Program-made: the position numbers and the translations under genes
In this document: one piece after another, positions 51,701-64,000 of the stretch
How positions within the stretch are numbered: position 1 is the stretch's first letter
How the letters are laid out: every line of letters starts with the position of its first letter
Assembly (NCBI GenBank): GCA_034509425.1
Contig: JAVTVJ010000118.1
Span: forward strand, 1,054,001 to 1,118,000
From: Eopsaltria australis
Lineage: Eukaryota > Chordata > Aves > Passeriformes > Petroicidae
Reading direction: 5' to 3'
DNA: 64,000 bases
Notes under the pieces: model-generated
What the model was told of the DNA's origin: nothing
What the model saw: the letters and a program-made list of their open reading frames with translations, nothing else
Database searches by the model: none

Positions 51701-54700
51701 TTCTACTTGCTGAGGTCCACTTTTGCCAGCTTGCAGTATCTGAGCCACCTGCTATGGTCAGACAGGGGGCTGCTTTTCTGGAGACAGACTGCTAATACCA
51801 TCAATGTGAATTTCTCATGATGCTCCAGTAATAAAAAGAGCATGTCAATAAAAAACCCCAGTGTTATTGACAAGATGGAATAGTATTCATCTGCCTTCCT
51901 AGGGCACATACTTGGCTGAGTAAGGCATGAAACATTCATGCAGTTAGAGCTAAGCATCAGTATCTAAAGTCTGAGTTGGGAACCTGAAAAAAGTAAAATT
52001 CAGTTCTGTGGAGAGGAACTAACCTGTAGTAATTTACACCCCAGGCATTAAGCACATTATGGCATCCCTGCCCTTTTTCCTCTAGACGTCAGTACTCTGT
52101 TATGATATATTTCAGATCTGACAAAAAACCAAAACCAACCAAGCAAAACCAACAACTATAAAAAAAGGCTAACAAACCCTTCTCCCCCCAGCAAACCCAA
52201 AATTTTCTTTAAATAAATTTTTCTTTTCTCTATACATAATTGTACATAATTTCAAATTCTTAATTTTCTGTAGTTGCTTCTATATACCATTTCTTAAAAC
52301 CTCATTACTTTATATCGTCACAGAACATTAGAAGAAATTCCTTCCTCATGAAAAATTTACCATAGGAATTAGATATGCAACAGTTTTTGGCATCTCTGTG
52401 AGTATCTTGCCACCTTTTCTCTATTTCAGAGGCTTAATTCTTGCTAGGATTAATGAGAGATAATTAACCAGTTAAGATAATTATACTGAGTCAATGACAA
52501 AGGTTATTTTTTCTTAAGAAATTATAGAATTGTGCTGTGAATTATCAATTAATGCACTAAAATCACCATGGATTGTAAATTTACACAAAGAGAAGTTTCA
52601 AAAAGCTGCATGGATTTAACAGTAAATTATACTGTAGTAGTCGAGAATTCTTATATTCAGAAGTTGGACTATGCTTACTACTCTAAATGGACATTGTCCA
52701 AATGGGCTTTAATTTGCAGGCCTTTTTTCAAAAGCTTCATTGTATTACACATGTTGCTGGACTAATTTAGCTCTAGGAGCAGGCACATTACTTCAAGGAC
52801 TTAAAAAAAATAAAAACATATCAAAACATGACTCACACAATTAGCTGCTTTTCCCAATTAAAAATGTGTATTTAATTATAACAAAAACTACTCAGTTTGA
52901 CAAACATCTGCATTTCTGTTTGGCAAAAGTCTCTGTCATCTGTGCAGATGCACTTATTAAAAGACACATTCTGCTCAGGCAGCACAATTCACAACTTCAC
53001 TGTGCAGCTCTCACTCAAGTATGAGTGGAATTTTGGGAAAAATGTCTGTATGATAATTCTTGCAACACAGGAGAAAATTTCTAATTACGCCTCTATTTTC
53101 TGACATTGGTGGTGGGACCACTGCATGTGCACACAAGCATCATACACAAAGCTTCTTGTCTCCCACTGCTGCCCATGCCAGAGAACTTGACCGCTTCCCA
53201 GGAGCGTGTGTTCCTCCAGCATGCAACCACACTCATGAAAAATTCATCTCTGAGCACACCAGTTTAGGATGTCAGTATTGGCAGGAGGTTGAATGTTCAA
53301 ATACCATATTGCACAGGAGATTTTGAACTTTTTCATCTTGATAACTGACAGATCATTTAAAGACTGCCTGTATTGACATTCTGAAAAAAGTCAGTAACAG
53401 CACTAAGGAATTTGAGTATTTTGTGGGACCCAAAATCCTGTCTGTGTTATTTATGAATGCCATGCAGCAGCTGCTTTCCTTTCACAGAAGGCACATGTTA
53501 AAAGCCTAACACCAAAGCGTGCAAGAGCTGGGAACAGAGCAGTATTTTAACCTACCGTTTGATAGTCCTAACAGTTTTCCACAGGCATGTTCTTATGACC
53601 ATCTTCAGAGAAAAGCAACATGGTCTTCTGTAGAGCCTGCCCACTGTCAGTAGTACTTCATTCAACACTTGCCTTTTCTTCTCAAGCTCATCACCACAAC
53701 TTGCCTTTCCCCAAAAGCATATTCTGAGAAGAGAACTGATTCTTCAAAGGAAAGAAGTACAAAGAATCCCCTAGACAAAAACCCTGAACTTTGTTTCATG
53801 CTTAAGAGCATATAGGCTGAGACTGAATTACAAAGCAGGAGTATTACAGGATTTAGCTACATCTTAAGTTCAAGAAAAACATCATCCACTAAAAACAACA
53901 GAGAAACAATCTATTCTTCTAAATGATAAAAATTTAAATCACATACCATATTACACAGTAGGCAACAACAGTTGCATACTGAAAAATTTTCTTTGCACTG
54001 TATTTGAATTATATCCAAATTCAGTAATTTTTACACACTAAACTGTAGGAAAACGTTTTATTAAAATTTCATTTATCATAATAAAACAAAGTTGAAGGTC
54101 TGACTAAAGCAGCAACTGGAGAGCCTTCTGCTTTCCAAATTAAATGGTTACTGTGTTTCTGCATCATTTGTTTTGGGGCTCAGAGGGTGACCAGCCTTCT
54201 GTAGTATAATTCGACATTTCATGATTTAGGAAACTGCAGCATCTGGTTTTGTTATGCACCTAAGACTATGATCAGCAATATATTAGTTGCATAATAAACT
54301 CAATCATTAGGAGGAAAATTTATTTTAAAACATAAAAACAACATTGAGACACATGCAATTCTAGAAGTACTTTGGTTCCTGAAGATGCCTGCAACTTTGC
54401 CTCATGCCTGCCTTTGATGCCTTTTTCAGGCATCACCTTCATTCTGGATCACCAATTGCTTCTACAAGTGTTAGCACTCATTTTGTTCCTCATTATAAAT
54501 GCTGGAAATGGAAATCTCTACCTACGACTGCCATTCCCATTCACCTCTTCTCCAAAAAGTATCCTAATCACAGTCTGCAAAACAGAAAGAAAAAAAAAAA
54601 AGTGTCTGCATATGCATGTGTTTAAAAAAAAACCATCACATCCCCTTTGTACTCTCACCCCAGCCCTACCAGTCTGGGATTGCTTCTGCACAGTGGCTGA

Positions 54701-57700
54701 GGAACAAAGCATGTCCCAACACACTATGTGGTGCTTAAGCCAGTTTCCCAGCCACAGATGGGAGGTCAAATCACCTCCAAGTAGAGCAAAAAACATCTCC
54801 TGTTTTCTGGACATGCATTTCAATGTTTGTATAGAACATAAAACATGAGCAAGCACCACTTCTGCTGCTTCCTAGTTTGGCTTTGTTTTAAAAGGAGAGT
54901 AATTCGCAATCTCCAAGCAAAAGGAAGGAAAAAAATAAAGGGATGAGGAGGGAAGAAGTTTACCCTAAGCTTGTGATTTGTAAATTTGCTTTGCTTCCTG
55001 CAGTCCTGACTCTTCTCTCTGAATTAATCTGGGAGAATTTGGACTGTTCCTCTGTACAGATGTTTGTGTTGAGATATTTCTTTAAATAGCTCCTTGCTTA
55101 ACAGGGACGTTTCTGGATTACCTATTTCAAGCACTCAATTACTATAAACTGCATATCTACTCTAGGAGCTAAACATCAGACACTGTAATGACCAACCTGT
55201 AAACCTCTGGAGTTTTTTGTTTACCTAGCTATGGATCTGAAGGACCAGTTAATGAATTATTTTGAAGCATACGTCCAATCTCAGCTTCTGAAGATGAACC
55301 TTGATATCCTTTTAACATATAAAATAAATGGTATTCCTAAAAGTAGACACGGAGCTTTTGCTTTTATTTGCTTGCTTTTCATATTAAAACAGCGTATTAT
55401 TACTAAATATCATCATTAAGGACTGTTGAAATTAAGAACATATTTTAAGCTTTTTACTAAGCAGGTCAGTCAGTACAAATCCACTGTGTTTTTATTAGAC
55501 AGCTACTCCTATACTTCCTGTATTGCTGTTTGTTTCTTTACCTCAAGAACAGTTAAGCACTATGAGAAGCCTGAATTCCCATGTCTCAGTTCCTCCTGTT
55601 TATGTTCATCTCGTGTTTCAGAAACCAGGGTCTGTACTTTTACAATTAGTTGAAAAGCACTACACAGATACACCAGAAAGACATGCACCTGATATGAATT
55701 TGGAGGAAAGTTGCACTGGTGTTCTTGGATTTTTCTTCTCTGATAGAGGTGCAGATGTACCTTTTGGGAGCCCATCCCAAAACTCTCAGCTTCTTCCCAC
55801 TAAGCTGAACAGCATTCTTAATTTCTAGTGTACTGTGGAGAACAATACATTTGTTCTTGCCAAGATAGAGGAAGGCAGACATGGGCTAGCAATAGTCTAT
55901 TTAAGTGGGTCTGGGTCCACACCACACAGCAAGATATTAGCAGCTGTGATATTGTGCTGATGCGGGCTGACGTTGATACCCCTTGAGCCACTCAAGAGAG
56001 GGAAGGACCGCAGCTTTCTACGTTAGGGAGTTTCCGGAGCATGAGTAAGACTGAAGTGCAGGAAGTTAGATAACTCTGCAGTAAAAGACCTAAAATTCCC
56101 ATTTCATTATCTGAGGAAAGTTGTGGAGACTCCTGCTGCATTCACATATTTTCTGAGCTGCATGAAGTAACTCTAAGTAAAAACACTGCATGAAGATCTC
56201 TCAAGTGCATGGACACCACCAGTTAAAGCAAGCGTGGGGTATCTGCTAGACAGTACCTCTTCCTTCCTTCCTTCTCTAAGCCACTGGCTTATACTCCTGT
56301 ACAGAATACGCAAGAATTTTCTTACTTTGAAATATTAGCTAGTTACTTGGAGAGACTGGTTGGCTACATACAGGATTTTAGAGCTACAACAGATCCATAA
56401 CTGTTATCAGTCATAGGTTTTTCCTTGTCTGGGCATCATCCAATTTAAGTTTACAGATAAAATTTTATTTCATTTTCCATATGGTTCTCCAAACCACAAG
56501 TTTCTGTCTTGCATTCATAGTTCTCATTTCAAATACAAATCCCTTTCTCTTCCCTCCTTTATCAGTTACCTACTATAATTATTATTTGCATTACAAGATT
56601 ATTTCAAAATTTGAATTAATGTTCTGAAAGTACCATCTTTTTAGTACATAATCTCTGATTTCTTCAGTTTTACCATTCCTATTTTAGAACTTTTTTGATA
56701 GAGTGGTTCTTCCATGAAGTTCAAAGGTTGTGATCCAGAGAAATATCCACACACTAATTCTGGAACACTGTTGTACTACATTTCATATTGGAACTGTGAT
56801 ATTTCCTATACATCAGTGACACCCAACGTGCAATAAAAAGACCTTTTAGTTGGGAGAGTTTTGTTATTGACAAAAGTGAATGAAGCACTTTTGGAGTCCA
56901 ACACACAGCTATGTTGTTTAGCGACTTTGTGGGACTAAAACAGGAACTCTGCAATGAGTATTTGCTCTGCTTTGGAAGTTCACTCTCTCAGTACTACCTG
57001 CCATAGCCACTACAGTGGCATTAAATGCTACAAGTTTTCCCAATTCATTACTTCACTGTAAGCAAATCTCCAGAGGACTATACGGAGCATAAACTCTGTT
57101 GGACAAGCTACATTCTCTACAGTGATCTTCTAAAAGATAAAGGACCAGACTGTGCTGCCACAGAGCCAGCTGTATCATCTGGTGTCATAACTACAGCTTG
57201 CTACCCAGTATCGATTTTCCAAGAGCTTAGCACAGAACAGTGAACAAACTACTAAGTTAGTGAACTTAATAATGCTACAATGTACTCACTAAAACGACTT
57301 AAAGCTGTAAGTGTAATTTAAAAAGTTTTCCACAAACAGACAACTCTCAAAACTGAATAAAAATGTAGCCTATTTCACTCTAAACCAAATGCACATTTTC
57401 AGGATTCTTACAGTGTCTGCCAAGTGCAAGCAAGGAAAAACTGGCTGAGTTTTACAAATTGTGCAACTTAAAAAACAGTCTTGTGATAAGGAACACAATA
57501 CTACTTCTCCTGATAGTGTTATTAATTGGTAATGCTTTCCTCCATGCTGGTATTATGTTGCACTTCTGCCTTTCACCATTCCTTTTGCAAAAGGAACACA
57601 TTTTTTTCTTCAGGATGATAATCTAGATTAGGAGGCAATATAATCAGCCTCTTAATTATACATATGCAGAAGGAGCACAACAGTTGCTTTGCTGTCAAGA

Positions 57701-59154
57701 GGATTTAAGATGTAAGCAGCACAGGGCCAGAAACAAACCCCATTCATTTAGAAAATTAGTCTTCTACCAGAAGAGACAAGTAAAAAAAGGGCTTCTCATT
57801 TGCTGATAAAAAATCTTACCCAATATTTATCAGCACAAACTCTATGCAAAATAAAACTAATAGGAAAAGTCACTTCTTAGTCAATTTCAATGTTACAGAT
57901 AGTTTCAATACAGTAAATGATACATTTAAAAAGCACCTTTAAGGCAACTTAATTTCTCAACGTGTCAGTTTTCTGAAGAATACAGCAGGAGAAATTACTT
58001 TAACTCCAAAACCCTAACAGTCAACTTTCTTTCACAGAGTAGCATCGCCCATAACCTACAACACTATGAACTGTTCCAAAAGTCAGTTTTTCAATTTAAT
58101 AAGGAAAACAAACAAACAAATAAATAAAAAGGAAAATATAACACTAAATTAAAATATTCCCTTACCTCACAGTTTTCTTTTGATTTTGTGTTGACCTGTT
58201 ACCAGAGACAGAAAATCAAAGTGCAATTCCATCACTTGATGTACAACTCAAAGCAGTCTCCTGGCACTGCACCAGGAAGCAAAGCTGAATAGGCCCTGGT
58301 GAGAGGCCACAGTGATGTTTGCTGGCCTTGCCACAGCCACCTCCCTCCAGAGCCCCTGCCTGCCAGCCCATGGGAGCCAGCAGGGGATGCTGCTCCAGAG
58401 GCCCTGAGGACCCACAGAAATGTGGGTGCCTTCAAGAGCTGTGCTCCTGCTTGTGCAGACACTGTGCTGAGCAGGAGGTCCCAAAAGTGGCCCTGTACCT
58501 CCTTGAAGGTACTCACAACCATCCCCACCCCAGCCATTCCCACTGTGAAACACTCAGCTCTAGCATCAGGAAATTACAGTGTAGAAAAACTAAGGAACAT
58601 ATAAGGTAACAGTTTTCCTCTTTCACCCTAAAATAAAGACCCTTCCCTTTGCTTTCAAGCACCAAGTTTTTACACTGGACTATTACTCTGCACTGTACTG
58701 AGTACTACCTTTATCTAAGTATCTGAAATATAAATTGCACTGAAATATTTACAGCATTGCAATGCTAATGGTGTTGAAATATTTTTTGCCTAAGCTTATC
58801 AAATATGACGCTTGTTGGGGGGAGGGGGAAAGTTACAATGTATAAAATTTGTGTTAGGTATTCTCTCTGTTAGCTTGCAGTTGACAAATTTATTATAGTT
58901 TTTACTGGGCATTGTTTTCCAATGATCACATCCCAGAGGCTAAACAAACTGATAGATGGAAGGGATGAAATACAGAATCCAGCCTTCAAAATCTGCCTGT
59001 CTGCTTGGTCAATGGCAGAGAAGTGCAAAAGAGCATTTTAAAGAGCTTTGCAGAAAAAAAAGCCAGCTTTTTTTTGTGGCATGAAAAAACATAATAAAAT
59101 AAGAACATGACTGTATGTACTCAAGACCAATTGGACTTGAGTACTGTGCCAAGC

Positions 59155-59171
59155 AAAAAAAAAAAAAAAAA
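59155..59171. repeat. Poly-A tract
   Basis: A run of 17 A residues with no recognisable retrotransposed body upstream. Confidence 0.8.
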
Positions 59172-62100
59172 TCCAAATCAATGAATCAACTGGGGAAAAT
59201 GAAAGAAAGCAAAATAACCAGGTCAAGCAAGGTGTACTTGTCAGCAGCTGTCCTGCGGCTGAAGAGACAAAACACCTCTTTGTTAAATGAACACACTGGC
59301 AACTTTTGACAGCATTAAGGAATTACTTCAGGGCAATGCCTAAACATGTTGATACTCAACAAGTTTTGTTTCAGACTCAGGGCAACTGCCACACAACACC
59401 AATCAAAATCTTTCTTTTTAATATTTTTAGAAGCTGTCCATATTGTACAATACGGATAAACAAACAACACTGCTGCAGATGATCATATCCAGCTATGTCC
59501 CATAGTATGATATAACCACAAATATTAAATAATTATTGCTTTAATTGGCATGAAAGCAATACTGTGATATATTTACTATTTCTTTGTTGCATTGAGCAAC
59601 ACCAAAGTAGGATCATTGCCAAAATATTTAATGCTAAAGCACATTTGTATTAAATTCATAGTTTGCCAAGATGCAGGGCAGGCAGAGTTGAGACACAGCA
59701 AGACTTTACCAGTTCATTTCCCTGGACTCAAGGAGAGTTTTAAGGGAATGCTTGCAGAATGACGAGGCGAGATAAGAAACTCCTCAGCTAATTTTGGCCA
59801 GCTCCCAAACTGAAATATTAGCTTGAATTTGGAAGTGGTTATAAAAAAGAAGAAAAGCTATCTGGATCATGACATTTAACATCTGACTTGTGTAAAAACT
59901 TGTGTAAAAAAAAAAAATCATTCTGTTAAGTATTTCCACTTTTAAGACAGAATATATTAACTGAGGAAAGTAGAGGACAAATAAATGTGCTTGGACTCTC
60001 TAGCAGCATGCCTAAAGCTCAAGGCTGAAGTACAACTGACCCCACACAGAGCCATTTGAACATGTGCCAAATGCATGAAGCTCAGAAGTTTCATGCTCTG
60101 CTAAGGCAACTTCCACATCACTCACTGGCTTCATCTCAGATCAAAAGCAGTAAAGGAAAAACTGTGCAGAGAATCTGATTACAGATGGCTTTTACTGATG
60201 CTTTCTACTTAATCTCCTCTGGAATGCAAGGTCATAGCCCTCCCATATTTTAAAAGGGATCTATATGCTATATGCACACTCAACTATTGTCACTGTACTA
60301 TATTTTGCTTTCTCATCTGAGCAATGTAACTGAAGGAGTTTATTGCAGCCCAGATCCCTACCCACAAAACATGCACACGAGCTGTATGGTTTCAGAGGAG
60401 ATCGCACTTTCTGCAGTGCTGGTTGCCTTGTAAAAACAAAAATATTTTGTGTGTTGTAGTTACCTGCATTACAGCCTGTAAAAGATGCAAGGGCTGGAAT
60501 GGTACTCAGTGCTGTAAAGAACACCTTAAACCCCTCAGGACTTGTCTGCCCAGAACAAATGCACCTACATCCTACAGGTGACATGGTTCACTCTACTTTA
60601 TATTTTGCCCATGGACCAAATCTACCTTCATGCATCCTATGTGTCACAGGGCAGGTTTCAACCAACAAAATCCAGAAAATTCAAGGCCTAGCCACACTGG
60701 ACAGAAGCCTCATTCTTCTCTAAGTCTAAACCTCCAAACTTTTAACAAGAAATAAGACTGCCTTGTTTTAACCACGTTCTTTTCTCAGAGATATTCTCCC
60801 TATTAAAAGCTTATTAAAACCCTAATGATTTGAAATCTGTTTTTACTGTCCTTAAAATTCTCAACAACTGTGAAAGCAAAAAATTGAAGCTGTTCAAAAT
60901 ATTCTACTTGAAAAAACATACCTAAAAGCAAAAATTCTTTGAAAATAAAAAGTATTTGAGAACTTATTAAAAAACCTTTCCTTGCCGTTCATTGATGCAG
61001 ATCCCCTCTTTTCCAGCAGTCAAATGAAAAAGTGAGGAGAGAGAAAAAGGTTTTTTCTTTCCTGTTTTCAACTTCAGCCTAAGTTTAACTTCCAGTTTTC
61101 AGTGTCTTTTGTCTTCCAATCAACACTCTTAAAATCACAACCAAGTAAAACTGTGCCACACAAAAGGCATTAAATTTCTTCTTAGTGCAAGGTACAGTTG
61201 TTGTAATACAAGATGCAGTGCTGATGCTCTGAATAAAATTTACACTGTAGTCCATGTAGTCTTTCAAATTCTCACATGACAAATTACATTGGATGAAAGT
61301 AGATCAATAATCCTAGAAAACTCAGCTACATAGCTCTTTTCTTCCTTAGTTTTTGTAGTGGTCAGGCTCCTAGACTTTGAGACCACATTTTTCTATTCTT
61401 TATTTGGCCAGAATTCCCTCCTCTAAGTAATTGTTTGTTTCACAACTTGAAATACAACGGGGTGACGGAGATTACCTTTATGTGAATATCTTCACCTGGG
61501 GGGCCCTTCTCCCCCATTTCAAACTACACGCATGTGCTTGTAGACACATCAAGTGCAGCAAACAGAAACAGCAGAAGTATCTTCAGTTCCGCCAAAGATA
61601 AGAAACGCAGACCTACAGCTAACTATACAAACAATGAAAAATTTGCACCAGGGTCTTTTAGACACAGTCAAGCACCAAAACCTACTACGCACAACATAGC
61701 TGAAGGTGACTGTTTCTCCATCCACAGAAAGTAGAATTGAAGGGCACAAGAAAATGCACTGTGATTCATCCAAACTCTAAGCACTGGTTCAGTCCTTTAT
61801 AGGAAGCATCTACTACAAGCTAAGTACAATACAAGCAAGCATTTTTGCTAAACCTTAGAATAAGCATGAAACTGAAATTAATACTGTGGGTGAAGTACAA
61901 ATAACTCAGTAACAGGTTACTTCCCTTTCATACAAGAGCAATGTACAAACAGAATTGTAGAGAAGGGAATCTTACTCCAAGTAATGGCTGTTTCAGCTGC
62001 TTTACATCCATCTTGACTTACTCTATATCTCAGCCACAAATCAGTTGAGAGATTCAACTGCCAGATTTTCTGTGCAGTGAACTCTAAAGCTTCTTCTGCT

Positions 62101-62461
62101 ATCCCCATCAGCTGTGAAAGGGCTCCCAAGCATGGATGCACATACAGATCAGGGACTCACAACCTGGCTACATTTTCAGGCACCTCTAGCTTCTTGGGGT
62201 CTTCAAGGGGTGCCCCACAATCGCACTTCACAAGAGGTGCCAAAGGAACTCGTGGCCAACTTAATTTATAGTTGCTAGCTTGAATCATTTCCACTAGTCT
62301 TATCCCAACCTAATTCTGGTTTGAGTTTCTATCTTACAGTCTCCTCCAAACAAATGTGGACAAAGAGGAAACAGGCAGAACAATCAGACAGCTTTCCTCA
62401 AGAGGATTTATTTCCAACACCCCAGCTTCTACTGCCTTGCTTACCTGTTTCATGGTAAAAA

Positions 62462-62515
62462 CATCAACATTGTTTGCATATATTAAACCATCAACATTGT
62501 TTGTATATATTACAT
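62462..62515. repeat. 27 bp tandem duplication, two copies
   Basis: CATCAACATTGTTTG followed by a TATATTA segment occurs at 62462-62488 and at 62489-62515 with a few differences. Confidence 0.85.
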
Positions 62516-64000
62516 CACCTCTAAAATGTCTCCAAAACTACAGCAATATAAACAAAATTTGTAAAATTATAAAAGAGCATGCCTACCACTATAATAGTGC
62601 CACCCTCAAGCCCAGAGAGATTATGCACCATTCCCACTAAACAACAAACACAAGCAAAACCATCTAAATGCATTCCCAGCAGGGAAAGAAACTCATGCTC
62701 TGATAATCAATTCATATCCAACAACAAGAAAGTTTGGGAGGGCTTCTCAACTCAAGTACTTAACTTAGCAGTAAATATAAATAACAATGCACAAGCAATG
62801 CATACTAGCTTTTAAGAAATAAATCCAAACAATCCAAGCTTTTAGAAATGCATAGTCTCTTCTTATCTTGATGCTTACATGTACAGGTGGACAATAGGAA
62901 ATTAAAGCTCCTTGATTCTCAACTGCTTTGAGTCAATTAGTCCTACAGTAATCAGATTAACATTAGAAGGAAGATGTTCTTCCTTATCACTAGTAAGTGC
63001 TTCCTTTGCAAGATATGTTATTTGCAACCTCGTTCAGCCACCTGAAAACAGAGGCCAAGAATTCAACATGTATGAAAGCAGAAGTCTGGCAGTCACTCAC
63101 CCTTGGGAACAGGGCTCTCAAGGGCAGGTTTAAGACATGTTTAGCAGCATTGCACGAGGAAATTTGACAACTATCTCATCATGGTAATTTTCTTCTACAA
63201 ATCATGAATCGATCACCAAGTTTGTCAAAATAGCAAATTTTTCATTAATCCTGATTTCAAACATGAATGAGTACAGGGAAATGGGGATGTGAAGGTAAGC
63301 TAAGCAGCTCCTAAAGCTTCTTTCTTCAACAAGCAGGCCAGAGTGCCTATTATAGGTTAGGGGGCTTGGAGGGCAGGGGGGAGTGTCCAACCCAAGCCTG
63401 CAGCACAACTGCTAAGACTCAGCAGGAGGGATCTGGATATTGTACTTAGTGAATCAGCTAAAGAGGTCTAAGCAAACTGATGTTTGTAATGAGAACTGTA
63501 GAATTCCATTCATACAATGGGTGGCAATGGGCCAAGGATAACTTGCTAAAAATAAGAGACCTAGAAAGATTAAAAAGCGAAAAAACATTTCTTGCAATAT
63601 AGAACTAGGAAAGGGTTAGATAATACTGCACATATAACTATTAAAATACCCCTTCTTCCTCAAGGGCCTTCTAAGAATAGAACATTTCCAGTGATAAAAA
63701 AGTGGAAAAAAATGGAGTAATCCTTGATAGCTGGATGAAAAATAAAACTTGACCATTTGGGAGTATTAGGAATATGGTAGAAGACTTGTTTTAAATTAGC
63801 ACTTGACCATTATCACTAGTCAATTTGCTAAAACTCGATGTAAGAATGAAAAGGCCAATTTGAATGAGCCTTTGTTAATATCACCTAGATGCTAAATAAA
63901 GATACTACTTCTGTGCATTTGTTTTCCCTTGATTTTTTTTCTACATTTTAAAGATCAAAGTGATAAAACCTCAAAAATGAAGATACCTAGCACTCAGAAC

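Noticed and set aside
54372..54848. 158-codon plus-strand open frame
   Set aside because: It has low complexity and homopolymer segments, no domain, and overlapping open frames on both strands; best explained by chance.

Overview
The window is vertebrate nuclear DNA, most likely from a bird (another sauropsid is possible). It is AT-rich and almost entirely intronic. It carries at least eight CR1 retrotransposon fragments, several ending in the ATTCTATG-type 3' tail typical of CR1, and no mammalian-type SINEs were noticed.

One gene is recognisable: part of SHROOM2 (formerly APXL), read on the minus strand. Four coding exons can be placed exactly by splice signals, reading phase and protein similarity. 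In transcript order they are 41864-41713 (C-terminal half of the PDZ domain), 16373-16242 (linker with the RPHSWHATK motif), 10989-8349 (a 2.6 kb exon with the Ser-rich region, a polyproline run and the actin-binding ASD1 domain) and 6419-6316 (a 104 bp exon beginning EVSVEVRRQ). Phases join without a break: phase 0 into the PDZ exon, split AG|A, split AG|T, phase 0, then a split AG at the left end. The first exon (start codon and the front half of the PDZ) was not found and should lie beyond position 64000. The exons for the proline-rich region and the ROCK-binding ASD2 domain should lie beyond the left edge.

Layout: 1-6315 intron with two CR1 copies and two unassigned coding-like fragments; 6316-6419 exon; 6420-8348 short intron; 8349-10989 large exon; 10990-16241 intron with coding-like plus-strand stretches; 16242-16373 exon; 16374-41712 a 25.3 kb intron with two CpG-rich islands (about 19.7 and 27.3 kb, the first holding a strong CTCF-like motif), CR1 copies and low-complexity tracts; 41713-41864 exon; 41865-64000 intron with CR1 fragments, a G-quadruplex-forming run and one speculative alternative first exon.

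I see no convincing new biological system. The best leads are the intronic CpG islands (possible alternative promoters or insulators), tandem NAGNAG acceptors at two SHROOM2 exons, and several unassigned exon-like stretches.
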